A DNA stretch of 64,000 nucleotides, taken from NCBI RefSeq assembly GCF_000177075.1, contig NZ_ADEG01000062.1:1-64000 (forward strand). The letters are read 5' to 3'. The translations under genes and the position numbers were made by a program. The DNA is from Hoylesella buccalis ATCC 35310. Its GTDB lineage: Bacteria; Bacteroidota; Bacteroidia; Bacteroidales; Bacteroidaceae. Shown piece after piece: positions 6,460 to 17,133 of the stretch. Below the pieces are notes generated by a model. The model made no database searches. It was not told the origin of the DNA and was given only the letters and a program-made list of their open reading frames with translations. Each line of letters opens with the position of its first letter. Position 1 is the first letter of the stretch.

Positions 6460-8622
6460 ATGAAAAGATCTGCCCTGCTCTCCGTGCTGCTTGTTTTCTT
6501 CACTTACCAAGCTTGGGCCACAGAGAATCTCACGCAATATGTAAACCCATTTTTGGGCACGGCCACCCTATGGACTCAACAAGATCTTCAATACGAGAGG
6601 AAACGAGAAACTCGCACATGGGGCGGCGAAACTTTCCCAGGTTCGTCTTTGCCACATGCCATGGTACAACTCACACCGGTAACCATGTATCGAAGCGGAG
6701 CCGGTTATCAGTATGAAGACAAACAGATTTATGGATTTGCACACACCTGTAAAGGCCACTGGAATTTGCTGCATCTGCCCCTATTGCCCACGAATGCAGA
6801 ACGGGTGAACGCCGACGACTTTGCATCACCCTTCTCGCACCACAACGAGAGTGCCCACCCTGGCTACTATCAAGTGTACCTCGAACGCTATGGAATCAAT
6901 GCTGAATTGACCTCTACCCTGCGATGCGGCTACCACAAATACACGTTCAAACCGGGAGACCAGAAGCGGCTGATTGCCGACATGACGCGCACCAATAACC
7001 ACGTTCGCGAGTGGGCAATCGAAAAGGTGGGTGAGCATTCGTTCTCTGGCTATCAGCATGCGGATGGCAAAATATATTTTTATGCGATATCCAATTATGC
7101 AGTCGACCACATCGGACGGCTGCAAGGAAGGAACCACACCGTTTCGGTAGTTGACTTTAAGAATTCGAACACCCAGCAACCTTTGGAGCTCAAAATTGGC
7201 TTCTCGTTTGTGAGCGTAGCAGGTGCCAAAGCCAATTTGGAAGCCGAAATGCGACAAAAAGATTTCGAGCAAGTGAGAAAAGAAGCTGACCAGACCTGGG
7301 AGGCGCTGCTCAACAAGATTCAGGTGACAGGCGGTACGAAGCGGCAAAAACAATTGTTCTACTCCTGTCTGTACCGCTCATGCTTATGGCCTTGCCTCAG
7401 AAGCGACGTGAACAAAGACTATACAGATGCACGAGGAAACACGGTAAACAATGGATTTCACTACTACACCAACCCTTCGTTTTGGGACGATTATCGCAAC
7501 AAGCTGGTGTTAATTGGACTGATAGAGCCGGAGATTACCGTCGACATCTTGCGTTCGCTCATTGACGAAGGCGAGAAGCGCAACGGTTACATGCCAACTT
7601 TCTTCCATGGCGACCATGCCTCGACCTTTGTTGCCGGTAGTTATCGACGGGGCTTACGCGGATTTGACCTCAACCGCGCCTATCAACTTATCTTGAAAAA
7701 CGCCACGGTGCCAGGCAAAGGTGGAAGACCTTATCTGGATGAATACCTCAAACAAGGATGGATTGCAGAGAAGGACACAACCCAGGTTCCTTATTACGAC
7801 GAATACAAGGCGGCCGTAACCAAGACCTTGGAATATGCGTACGATGACTATGCAACGGCGCAGGTGGCTAAAATACTGGGTGACACCAAGAACTATAAAC
7901 TGCTGATGAAGCATTCACAAAATTACAAGAATGTATTCGACCCATCCACAGGGTTCTTTAGAGGAAGGATTGCCGACGGCTCATTTATCAAGGAGTTTGA
8001 CCCTTATTATCCATACTTTGCGTACATGTACCGTGAATCCAATGCATGGAACAACCTGTTTTTCGCACCTCATGACATACCGAGCATCATCGGTTTGTAT
8101 CCTAACAAGAAAACAATAGAAAAGAAGTTGGACAAGATGTTTTCGGAACCATGGCGGGGATACGAAGTTGAGAATCTTACTGGCTTCATCGGTAACTATT
8201 GCCATGGCAACCAACCTGGGCACAGCATACCCTACATGTACTATTTTGTGGGACGCCAAGACAAGGCACAGTGTGTTTTAGACAGCATCATGAACCACTA
8301 TTACGATATGGGTGAAGACCGTTTGGCCTTGGCCGGCATGGATGATGCGGGGGAAATGTCATCCTGGTTTGTCTTCAATGCAATGGGCCTTTACACCCTA
8401 TCGCCAGCCGACCCCGAATACATTGTAACCGTACCTTTGTTCGACCAAGTAAAACTGAAATTGAACAATGGCAAGACGTTCACCATACGCAAGCAGGGCA
8501 AAGGCAATCAAATCAAGCGCATTGAATATGGCGGTAAACGATTGAAAGGATGGTTTATTCAAGATGCAGCCCTTCAACAAGGTCGTGAGCTGACAATAGT
8601 GACCGCACCTGGAGATTGTTAA
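6460..8622 (+). CDS. GH92 family alpha-mannosidase
   Basis: A secreted glycosidase of 720 residues with a signal peptide (about residues 1-20, ending AWA). GH92 landmarks are visible: YVNPFLGTA at the start of the mature protein, TFPGSSLPHAMVQLTP, RESNAWNNLFFAPHD with the likely catalytic acid at E526, HGNQPGHSIPYMYYF, and GMDDAGEMSSW at 626-635 bearing the base aspartates. GH92 enzymes are calcium-dependent exo-acting alpha-mannosidases that trim N-glycans. The usual GNEDCGQMSAW block is GMDDAGEMSSW here, and GFAHTCKGHWN replaces the usual GFSHTH-type substrate motif, so linkage specificity may differ. It is followed after 40 bases by a DUF4886 gene, a plausible partner. Confidence 0.85.
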   Translation: MKRSALLSVLLVFFTYQAWATENLTQYVNPFLGTATLWTQQDLQYERKRETRTWGGETFPGSSLPHAMVQLTPVTMYRSGAGYQYEDKQIYGFAHTCKGHWNLLHLPLLPTNAERVNADDFASPFSHHNESAHPGYYQVYLERYGINAELTSTLRCGYHKYTFKPGDQKRLIADMTRTNNHVREWAIEKVGEHSFSGYQHADGKIYFYAISNYAVDHIGRLQGRNHTVSVVDFKNSNTQQPLELKIGFSFVSVAGAKANLEAEMRQKDFEQVRKEADQTWEALLNKIQVTGGTKRQKQLFYSCLYRSCLWPCLRSDVNKDYTDARGNTVNNGFHYYTNPSFWDDYRNKLVLIGLIEPEITVDILRSLIDEGEKRNGYMPTFFHGDHASTFVAGSYRRGLRGFDLNRAYQLILKNATVPGKGGRPYLDEYLKQGWIAEKDTTQVPYYDEYKAAVTKTLEYAYDDYATAQVAKILGDTKNYKLLMKHSQNYKNVFDPSTGFFRGRIADGSFIKEFDPYYPYFAYMYRESNAWNNLFFAPHDIPSIIGLYPNKKTIEKKLDKMFSEPWRGYEVENLTGFIGNYCHGNQPGHSIPYMYYFVGRQDKAQCVLDSIMNHYYDMGEDRLALAGMDDAGEMSSWFVFNAMGLYTLSPADPEYIVTVPLFDQVKLKLNNGKTFTIRKQGKGNQIKRIEYGGKRLKGWFIQDAALQQGRELTIVTAPGDC

Positions 8623-8662
8623 AAATAAAAGTTAAATATCAATTATCTATAAAATTACAAAC

Positions 8663-9484
8663 ATGAAACATGCATTATTAACATTATTGTTGCTGATATC
8701 GGTAACCCTGTCAGCAAAAACCATTAGAGTGTTGGCCATAGGAAACAGTTTTTCCGAAGACGCCGTTGAACAGTATCTTTACGAACTTTGTGCCGAGAAC
8801 GGTGACCAACTGATTATCGGAAATGCCTACCGAGGCGGACAAGGGCTTGAATCGCACTGGAAAGTCGTGGTGAACCAAGAGCCGGCTTTCAGCTACAGGA
8901 AGATTGTAAAAGGCAAAAAGACGACATCTGAGAAGCGCACGCTTACCTCTATCGTCATTGATGAAGAGTGGGATATCATCACCTTTCAGCAAGTAAGTCA
9001 GGACGCTGGTTTGTATCGTACCTACGAACCTTTTCAGACAAACCTCATACGATACGTCAAAGCGATTGCCACGAACAAGAACCCGCGCATTGGTTTCCAC
9101 ATGACGTGGGCCTATCCACAATATTCAAAACACGGAGGATTCAAGAGCTATAACAATGACCAAATGACCATGTACAACGCCATTTGCGATGCCGTTCGTC
9201 AAAACTTGGAGCATCATCCTGACATCCATTTCGTCATTCCTTCTGGTACGGCTGTGCAAAACGCTCGCGCCACCTATCTTGGCGATCACCTCAACCGCGA
9301 CGGTTTTCACTTGGATTTGGGCTTAGGTCGCTACATCGCCGCATGCACATGGGCAGAAGCACTGACGGGGAAAAGCTGTGTAGGTAAGAAGTTCCGCCCC
9401 GCAAAAGTAACGGCCAAGGATGCATTGACAGCACAAAAAGCCGCACATGCCGCTGTAAAAGCCCCGTACAAGTTGGCAGAATAG
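8663..9484 (+). CDS. DUF4886 SGNH-like hydrolase
   Basis: An exported 273-residue protein with signal peptide MKHALLTLLLLISVTLSA. The mature part starts with AIGNSFSEDAV (GNSFS at 27-31, SGNH block I with the nucleophile serine) and ends the fold with RDGFHLDLGLGRY (D213, H216, block V). These match DUF4886, a Bacteroidota family of putative esterases on glycan-degrading loci. It lies 40 bases after the GH92 gene on the same strand and is probably cotranscribed, which suggests removal of an ester from the same glycan. The substrate cannot be read from the sequence. Confidence 0.8.
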   Translation: MKHALLTLLLLISVTLSAKTIRVLAIGNSFSEDAVEQYLYELCAENGDQLIIGNAYRGGQGLESHWKVVVNQEPAFSYRKIVKGKKTTSEKRTLTSIVIDEEWDIITFQQVSQDAGLYRTYEPFQTNLIRYVKAIATNKNPRIGFHMTWAYPQYSKHGGFKSYNNDQMTMYNAICDAVRQNLEHHPDIHFVIPSGTAVQNARATYLGDHLNRDGFHLDLGLGRYIAACTWAEALTGKSCVGKKFRPAKVTAKDALTAQKAAHAAVKAPYKLAE

Positions 9485-9489
9485 CAACG

Positions 9490-9516
9490 ACTGGCTGGTG
9501 TAATTTATCAGCCAGT
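9490..9516 (+). terminator. Hairpin after DUF4886 gene
   Basis: ACTGGCTG (9490-9497) pairs with CAGCCAGT (9509-9516). There is no T-run, so termination is uncertain. Confidence 0.35.
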
Positions 9517-9543
9517 TGCACCAAAATTGTAGATAAAAATGAT

Positions 9544-9551
9544 TACCTTTG
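9544..9551 (+). promoter_or_regulatory. -7 box for ABC-F gene
   Basis: TAccTTTG matches the Bacteroidota -7 consensus 33 bases before the start codon at 9584; the -33 element is not clear. Confidence 0.45.
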
Positions 9552-9565
9552 CACCCAAATCATAA

Positions 9566-11200
<1,635 letters not shown>

Positions 11201-11246
11201 GAAAGAACGGTGTGCATTCTATAGCAGTATCTCACAAAGACAAAAC

Positions 11247-11281
11247 AGCTTGACAAGTGATTAAAACTTGGCAAGCTTTTT
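11247..11281 (+). terminator. Terminator after ABC-F gene
   Basis: AGCTTG...CAAGCT (11247-11276) with inner CAAGT/ACTTG pairing is followed by a T-run to 11281. It separates the ABC-F gene from grpE. Confidence 0.7.
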
Positions 11282-11319
11282 GCTATGATATAACAGAAGA
11301 ATTATCAATTATAAGGAAA

Positions 11320-11934
11320 ATGAGCAATAAAAATAAATTGAAGCACCAAGCGAAAGAAGACATTCTCAAAAATCAAGAAGGTGATGTGGACACACAAGCT
11401 ACAGTAGACAATGAAGCGAACGCCGAAGTTTCAGAGAAACAGAAAGAAACCGAAGAAATAGAAGATACTTCAGAAACTAAAGAAGATCCGCTTCAGAAGG
11501 CACAAGCCGAGCTTGATGAACTGAAAGACAAATATCTACGCACCGTCGCTGAGTTCGAAAATTACAAAAAACGCACGCAAAAAGAGAAAGCTGAATTGAT
11601 TTTCAATGGTAGCGAAAAAACGGTTTCGGCCATTCTGCCCATCCTTGATGACATGGAAAGAGCAGCAGCAAATTCAGCAAACACAGAGGATATCCAGGCA
11701 TTGGAAGAGGGTTGGGAGTTGATTTTCAAGAAACTTCAAACCACATTAGAGGGCTTGGGCGTCAAGAAAATCGAGACAAAGGACAAAGATTTTGATGTAG
11801 ATTTTCATGAAGCCGTTGCCATGGTTCCTGGTGTGGAAGAAGACAAAAAAGGAAAAGTAATTGATTGTGTGCAAACAGGATATACCCTAAACGAAAAGGT
11901 TATCAGACATGCCAAAGTGGCTGTAGGCCAGTAA
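11320..11934 (+). CDS. grpE: Nucleotide exchange factor GrpE
   Basis: GrpE stimulates ADP release from DnaK and works with DnaJ in protein folding. The 204-residue product has a disordered acidic N-terminus, a coiled coil (about residues 65-110, with YLRTVAEFENYKKRTQKEK), and the C-terminal beta domain ending RHAKVAVGQ. I chose the ATG at 11320, which has an AAGGAAA ribosome-binding site, over a longer non-ATG extension that would overlap the upstream terminator. dnaJ follows after 44 bases, so the two form an operon; dnaK is not in the window. Confidence 0.92.
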   Translation: MSNKNKLKHQAKEDILKNQEGDVDTQATVDNEANAEVSEKQKETEEIEDTSETKEDPLQKAQAELDELKDKYLRTVAEFENYKKRTQKEKAELIFNGSEKTVSAILPILDDMERAAANSANTEDIQALEEGWELIFKKLQTTLEGLGVKKIETKDKDFDVDFHEAVAMVPGVEEDKKGKVIDCVQTGYTLNEKVIRHAKVAVGQ

Positions 11935-11978
11935 ACGAGGAACAGTGTATATAAGAGAGTATATATAGGATTAAATAA

Positions 11979-13145
11979 ATGGCAAAACGTGATTACTATG
12001 AAGTGCTTGGCATTGACAAGAACGCTTCAGAAGACGAAATAAAGAAAGCTTACCGCAAACTGGCTATCAAATATCACCCCGACCGCAATCCCGACAGCAA
12101 GGAAGCTGAAGAGAAGTTCAAGGAAGCAGCCGAGGCCTATGACGTGTTGCATGATCCGCAAAAGAGACAACAATACGATCAGTTTGGCTTCAACGCTCCC
12201 GGTGCAGGGGGATTTGGAGGATTCGGAGAAACAGGCGGATTCTCCATGGACGACATATTCTCTATGTTCGGTGATGTATTTGGCGGACATGGAGGTTTTG
12301 GTGGATTCAGTGGATTTGGTGGCGAAGGCAGTAGGCAACGACCTCAATACAGAGGTTCAGACCTGCGGCTGAAAGTGAAACTCTCGCTACAAGAAATCGC
12401 AACCGGAGTTACCAAAAAGTTTAAAGTAAAAAAGGATGTTACCTGTACGCACTGCCATGGTAGCGGTGCTGAAAATGGAAGTCAGTCGGAAACCTGTCCG
12501 ACCTGTCACGGAAGTGGCGTTGTGGTCAAGACGGTAAGAACCATGCTGGGCATGATGCAAACACAAACAGAATGTCCAAACTGTCATGGTGAAGGCACTG
12601 TCATCAAGGACAAATGTCACCAGTGTCACGGTACCGGAGTGGTAAAAGGCGAGGAAATCGTTGAGATTAAAATACCGGCAGGCGTGGCAGAAGGTATGGT
12701 TGTGAACGTACCGGGCAAGGGTAACGCTGGCCAACGAAACGGTATCAGCGGGAATATCCAAGTGTACATCGAAGAAGAGGAAAACGATACTTTCATTCGT
12801 GATGGTCAGGATATCGTTTACAACCTGCTGCTCGACTTTCCAACTGCCGCCCTTGGCGGTGAGGTAGAAATACCTACATTGGAGGGAACGCGCGTTAGAA
12901 TCAAGATTGATGCTGGTACACAACCCGGGAAGACATTGCGCCTGAGAGGCAAAGGATTACCCGCCGTACAAGGATATGGCAGCGGAAAAGGTGACTTGGT
13001 GGTACACATCAGCGTCTTCGTACCAAAGACTTTGAGTCGTGAGGAAAAGAACATGCTGGAGAATTTGCGCAATAATGATAATTTCAAAGGCGACAACGTG
13101 ACCAAACGGTCTATCTTCAAGAAGTTCAGAAATTATTTTGATTAA
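11979..13145 (+). CDS. dnaJ: Chaperone DnaJ
   Basis: A type I Hsp40 cochaperone of 388 residues that delivers clients to DnaK and stimulates its ATPase. The J domain covers residues 1-70 with HPD at 33-35. A Gly/Phe-rich linker follows (about 78-122). Four CxxCxGxG zinc-finger repeats start with CTHCHGSG near residue 152. Then come the C-terminal substrate-binding domains. Length is typical. It sits 44 bases behind grpE and ends at a strong terminator. Confidence 0.95.
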   Translation: MAKRDYYEVLGIDKNASEDEIKKAYRKLAIKYHPDRNPDSKEAEEKFKEAAEAYDVLHDPQKRQQYDQFGFNAPGAGGFGGFGETGGFSMDDIFSMFGDVFGGHGGFGGFSGFGGEGSRQRPQYRGSDLRLKVKLSLQEIATGVTKKFKVKKDVTCTHCHGSGAENGSQSETCPTCHGSGVVVKTVRTMLGMMQTQTECPNCHGEGTVIKDKCHQCHGTGVVKGEEIVEIKIPAGVAEGMVVNVPGKGNAGQRNGISGNIQVYIEEEENDTFIRDGQDIVYNLLLDFPTAALGGEVEIPTLEGTRVRIKIDAGTQPGKTLRLRGKGLPAVQGYGSGKGDLVVHISVFVPKTLSREEKNMLENLRNNDNFKGDNVTKRSIFKKFRNYFD

Positions 13146-13154
13146 GTTAAACTC

Positions 13155-13186
13155 GCAGTTGATGGCTATCATCAACTGCATTTTTT
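13155..13186 (+). terminator. Strong terminator between dnaJ and folC
   Basis: A perfect 10-base stem GCAGTTGATG/CATCAACTGC (13155-13164 and 13170-13179) with loop GCTAT is followed by T6. It ends only 10 bases before the folC start, so folC has little room for a promoter of its own after the hairpin. Confidence 0.85.
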
Positions 13187-13196
13187 ATCGTTTAAG

Positions 13197-14492
13197 ATGA
13201 CATACGAAGAAACGATTGATTACCTCTTTCACGCAACACCAGTCTTTGAGAAAGTGGGGGCATCGGCCTACAAAGAAGGATTAACTAACACCTTGGCACT
13301 GGATGAGCATTTTAAACATCCACACCGACAATACAAGACCATACATGTAGCAGGCACCAATGGCAAGGGGTCATGCTCGCATACATTAGCCTCGATTCTG
13401 CAAGCAGAAGGGTATAAAGTAGGACTTTACACCTCTCCACACCTTATTGATTTCAGGGAACGCATACGCGTCAACGGCGAATGTATCGACCAAGAACGCG
13501 TGATTAGATTTGTTGAAGAAGAAAGAAGTTTCTTTGAACCCCTTCATCCCTCATTCTTTGAACTGACAACTGCACTGGCATTTACATATTTTGCAGAGCA
13601 GAAAATCGATGTTGCGGTTATAGAAGTGGGACTGGGAGGTAGGCTCGATTGTACCAATATCATCACCCCTATCCTATCCATCATTACCAACATCAGTCTG
13701 GATCATACGCAATTTCTGGGTAACACACTGCCATTAATCGCCAAAGAAAAAGCCGGTATCATCAAAAACCACATTCCTGTGGTGGTGGGTGAGACGACGG
13801 CAGAGACGAAAAACGTGTTTGAAGAAGTTGCAAACCAACATGAAGCTCCCCTGATTTTCGCAGAAGAAAGCAATGAAATTATCGCCTCTAAATATGATAA
13901 TGCGTTGCAAGAAAGAGTCTATAAAACGCAGTCGCTCGGAGAAATTCATGGTGACTTGATGGGAAATTATCAAGACAAAAACGCCAACACCGTCTTGAAT
14001 GCAGTGAAAGTGCTGAAGAACTACGACCTCATCAAGTTGTCTGACAACAGTGTACGCCAAGGCTTCAAACAGGTTTCGACCACCACCGGACTGCTGGGAA
14101 GATGGCAATGCATTCAAAAGTCGCCGGCAACATATTGTGACACGGGACACAATGTAGGCGGTTGGGCCTATCTAAGCCAACAATTGGCGCAACAAGATTG
14201 TGCGCAAATGAGAATTGTATTCGGCATGGTGGACGATAAAGACCTGTCGACTATCATGAAAATGTTGCCTCAGAATGCACAATACTACTGGACACAACCT
14301 TCATGTCAACGCGCTTTTCCTGTTGAAAAAGTTGCACAATTAGGTCGTGAAAACCATCTCCATGGAAAAGCGTTCCCAACCGTGAAGGATGCATACCAAG
14401 CAGCCATGCATGACGCAGATGCGCAAGATTTCATTTTCATCGGTGGAAGTAGTTATGTGGTAGCCGATTTATTGACCTTTTTCAAACAATGA
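13197..14492 (+). CDS. folC: Folylpolyglutamate/dihydrofolate synthase
   Basis: A Mur-ligase-family enzyme of 431 residues that adds glutamate to dihydropteroate or tetrahydrofolate using ATP. The P-loop GTNGKGS is at 53-59, followed by the omega-loop region YTSPHLIDFRERI and the Mur-family VIEVGLGGRLDCTN motif. The C-terminal ligase domain has CDTGHNVGG and ends with FIGGSSYVVAD. The start codon lies 10 bases after the dnaJ terminator, so expression probably depends on read-through or on a promoter within dnaJ. Confidence 0.9.
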   Translation: MTYEETIDYLFHATPVFEKVGASAYKEGLTNTLALDEHFKHPHRQYKTIHVAGTNGKGSCSHTLASILQAEGYKVGLYTSPHLIDFRERIRVNGECIDQERVIRFVEEERSFFEPLHPSFFELTTALAFTYFAEQKIDVAVIEVGLGGRLDCTNIITPILSIITNISLDHTQFLGNTLPLIAKEKAGIIKNHIPVVVGETTAETKNVFEEVANQHEAPLIFAEESNEIIASKYDNALQERVYKTQSLGEIHGDLMGNYQDKNANTVLNAVKVLKNYDLIKLSDNSVRQGFKQVSTTTGLLGRWQCIQKSPATYCDTGHNVGGWAYLSQQLAQQDCAQMRIVFGMVDDKDLSTIMKMLPQNAQYYWTQPSCQRAFPVEKVAQLGRENHLHGKAFPTVKDAYQAAMHDADAQDFIFIGGSSYVVADLLTFFKQ

Positions 14493-14542
14493 TACTTTAA
14501 TAGATTTTAACACCAAAAGTCAATGTTTTTTTATGACTTAAG

Positions 14543-14574
14543 TTTGTCATATTCATTTTTTTTCAGTTACTTTG
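14543..14574 (+). promoter_or_regulatory. Promoter of galactose operon
   Basis: TTTG at 14543-14546, a 20-base spacer, and TTacTTTG at 14567-14574 fit the Bacteroidota vegetative promoter (one mismatch in the -7 box). The galM start is 33 bases downstream. Confidence 0.7.
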
Positions 14575-14606
14575 CAAAAGCATCAAGTAACTAAAAACTT
14601 ATTTTT

Positions 14607-15698
14607 ATGACGAACACAACAGAAACAGAAAACCTCTGTGGATTGAAGTCCAAGGATTTTCAAACCACCATAGACGGAAAAAATACAGATCTTTATATTC
14701 TCAAAAATAATGTTGGCAACGAAATAGCCATCACCAACTACGGTGGTGCCATCGTTGCCATCATGGTTCCTGACAAAGAAGGCAAACTCGCCAACGTCAT
14801 TCAAGGACACGACAACATCCAGGACGTCATTGATTCACCTGAACCTTACCTGTCTACTTTGATAGGGCGATATGGTAATCGCATCGCAAAAGGTAAATTT
14901 CATTTGCATGGCAAGGAATATCACTTGCCCATCAACAATGGACCAAATTGCCTTCATGGGGGCAACAAAGGGTTCAATGCCCGCGTTTGGGATGCCCTTC
15001 AGATGGATGATCAAACCCTGGTTCTTAAATATGTAAGTCCTTATGGCGAAGAAGGCTTTTCAGGAGAATTAAGGACAACGGTTGTGTATTCGTTCAATGA
15101 TGACAATGAACTGTCGATAGAATACATGTCGACCACCAATAAAAAGACCATTATCAACCTCACCAGCCATGGTTTTTTCTCACTGCCAGGCATCGCAAAT
15201 CCTACTCCTACAATAGAAAACCAGATTTGCGAAATCAATGCAGATTATTATATTCCAATCGATGACACCTCTATTCCTACGGGTGAAATTCGATTTGTAG
15301 AAGGAACACCATTTGACTTCCGTCAGCCAAAGCCCATCGGTCAAGACATAGAAGCAGACGACATACAAATTAAAAATGGTGCCGGATATGACCATTGCTT
15401 CGTGTTGAATAAGAAAGAAGAAGGTGAACTAAGCTTTGCAGCCAGATTGACAGATCCAACGAGTTGCCGCATCATGGAAGTGTATACCACCGAACCAGGC
15501 GTACAATTGTACACTGACAACTGGGCAGACGGTTACAAGGGACAACATGGTGCTACATTCCCACGCCGCAGTGCCGTTTGTTTCGAGGCGCAACATTTCC
15601 CAGATTCACCCAACCATCCTTATTTCCCATCAGTGGTATTGAAACCTAACCAAGAATATAAGCAAAAGACTGTTTATAAGTTTTATACGCAGAAATAA
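14607..15698 (+). CDS. galM: Aldose 1-epimerase, cytoplasmic
   Basis: Galactose mutarotase of 363 residues, interconverting alpha and beta anomers of galactose and glucose so that GalK can use the alpha form. Family landmarks include TNYGGAIVAIMVPDKEGK, GRYGNRIAKGKF, NNGPNCLHGGNKGFNARVW with a likely catalytic histidine, INLTSHGFFSL, GYDHCFVLN and a C-terminal TEPGVQLYTDNW with the base glutamate. There is no signal peptide, unlike the second mutarotase at 18394. It is first in a galactose block and has its own promoter. Confidence 0.9.
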   Translation: MTNTTETENLCGLKSKDFQTTIDGKNTDLYILKNNVGNEIAITNYGGAIVAIMVPDKEGKLANVIQGHDNIQDVIDSPEPYLSTLIGRYGNRIAKGKFHLHGKEYHLPINNGPNCLHGGNKGFNARVWDALQMDDQTLVLKYVSPYGEEGFSGELRTTVVYSFNDDNELSIEYMSTTNKKTIINLTSHGFFSLPGIANPTPTIENQICEINADYYIPIDDTSIPTGEIRFVEGTPFDFRQPKPIGQDIEADDIQIKNGAGYDHCFVLNKKEEGELSFAARLTDPTSCRIMEVYTTEPGVQLYTDNWADGYKGQHGATFPRRSAVCFEAQHFPDSPNHPYFPSVVLKPNQEYKQKTVYKFYTQK

Positions 15699-15748
15699 AC
15701 CAGGAAGAAATATCTAAAATAACTAATAAAAAAATCTTTCAACTAAAA

Positions 15749-17032
15749 ATGGAACAACAGACAAACAAAAATGGCGTCATTGTTGCGATTATCTCAATGA
15801 TGTTCCTCTTTGCTATGATTTCATTCGTAACCAATCTTGCAGCACCATTCGGAAACATTTGGGGTAAAACCTACTCTTGGGCTGGTATGGTTGGTAACTT
15901 AATGAACTTCTTGGCTTATCTTTTCATGGGAATTCCAGCAGGCAAGATGCTCGTGAAATACGGTTACAAGAAAACCGCTTTGATTGCTATCGCAGTAGGT
16001 TTCGTCGGCTTGTTTGTACAATATTTATCTAGTATGTTTGGCGGTAGCAGTGAGATGTTCAGCGTTCAGGGACAGCCTGTCATGTTCAACTTCATTGTCT
16101 ACTTGTTAGGTGCGTTCATTTGCGGATTCTGTGTATGTATGTTAAACACGGTGGTGAACCCTATGTTGAACCTTCTTGGCGGAGGCGGTAACCGTGGAAA
16201 CCAACTCATCCAAACCGGAGGAACATTAAACTCACTCGCAGCAACACTCACCCCGTTCTTTGTTGGTGTGCTCATTGGTCAAGTTACCGACAAGACCAGC
16301 ATGTCTGACGTTACCCCCTTGCTTTGGGTTGCCATGGGCGTGTTTGCCGTTACCTTCCTCATCATCTCATTCGTAGCCATTCCAGAACCACAGTCAACCG
16401 CTCCAGGCGTTAAGTCTGAATACAGTCCATGGAACTTCCGCCACTTTATCCTCGGCGTGATTGCCATTTTCTTCTATGTGGGAATTGAAGTTGGTATTCC
16501 AGCTGAATTGAATTTCTACATCACCAAGCTCGATTTCCCCGGTGCGGCAGCCGTAGCTGGTGGCATCGTAGCCATCTATTGGTTGCTGATGCTCGTTGGC
16601 CGTTTCGTCAGCAGTTTCATCAGTGGTAAAGTATCTTCACGCACACAGATGATTTTCACCTCATCATTGGCCATCATCCTTTTATTGATTGCCATTGTGC
16701 TCCCCGAGAGTTCTGCCGTGTCATTCCGTGGCTCTGAAGTTCCTATCAAGTGCTTCTTCATCATTTCATGTGGTATCTGTACCTCAATCATGTGGGGCTG
16801 TATCTTCAACCTGGCAACAGAAGGTCTGGGTAAATACACGGCCGCAGCGTCAGGTATCTTTATGATGATGGTTGTTGGTGGTGGTGTGATGCCATTCATC
16901 CAAGACCAAATTGCAACCAGCCTCAACGATTACATTGCTAGCTACTGGCTTGTTATTGCCATGCTCGCATACCTACTCTACTACGCTCTGGTAGGCTGCA
17001 AGAATGTGAACAAAAACATTCCTGTAGAATAA
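15749..17032 (+). CDS. FucP/GluP-type sugar:H+ symporter (MFS)
   Basis: An integral membrane transporter of 427 residues with about 12 hydrophobic segments. NTVVNPMLNLLGG followed by GNQLIQTGGTLNSLAA is typical of the fucose/glucose/galactose FHS family of the MFS, importing a hexose with protons through the inner membrane. Lying between galM and galK, it most likely takes up galactose (and perhaps glucose). It is 50 bases after galM and followed by a strong hairpin, so galM and this gene probably form the basic transcript. Confidence 0.88.
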   Translation: MEQQTNKNGVIVAIISMMFLFAMISFVTNLAAPFGNIWGKTYSWAGMVGNLMNFLAYLFMGIPAGKMLVKYGYKKTALIAIAVGFVGLFVQYLSSMFGGSSEMFSVQGQPVMFNFIVYLLGAFICGFCVCMLNTVVNPMLNLLGGGGNRGNQLIQTGGTLNSLAATLTPFFVGVLIGQVTDKTSMSDVTPLLWVAMGVFAVTFLIISFVAIPEPQSTAPGVKSEYSPWNFRHFILGVIAIFFYVGIEVGIPAELNFYITKLDFPGAAAVAGGIVAIYWLLMLVGRFVSSFISGKVSSRTQMIFTSSLAIILLLIAIVLPESSAVSFRGSEVPIKCFFIISCGICTSIMWGCIFNLATEGLGKYTAAASGIFMMMVVGGGVMPFIQDQIATSLNDYIASYWLVIAMLAYLLYYALVGCKNVNKNIPVE

Positions 17033-17044
17033 TAAGCAACAAAG

Positions 17045-17087
17045 AATGCTGAATGCTTATCCCAGATAAGTACATTCAGCATTTTTT
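17045..17087 (+). terminator. Intra-operon terminator before galK
   Basis: AATGCTGAATG (17045-17055) pairs with CATTCAGCATT (17073-17083), extended inward by CTTATC/GATAAG, and is followed by T6. Such a strong hairpin between permease and galK would lower galK expression unless galK has its own promoter. Confidence 0.8.
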
Positions 17088-17133
17088 ATGATAAAACAAT
17101 TTTTAGATTATAAACCCCTAAACCCTATTAATT

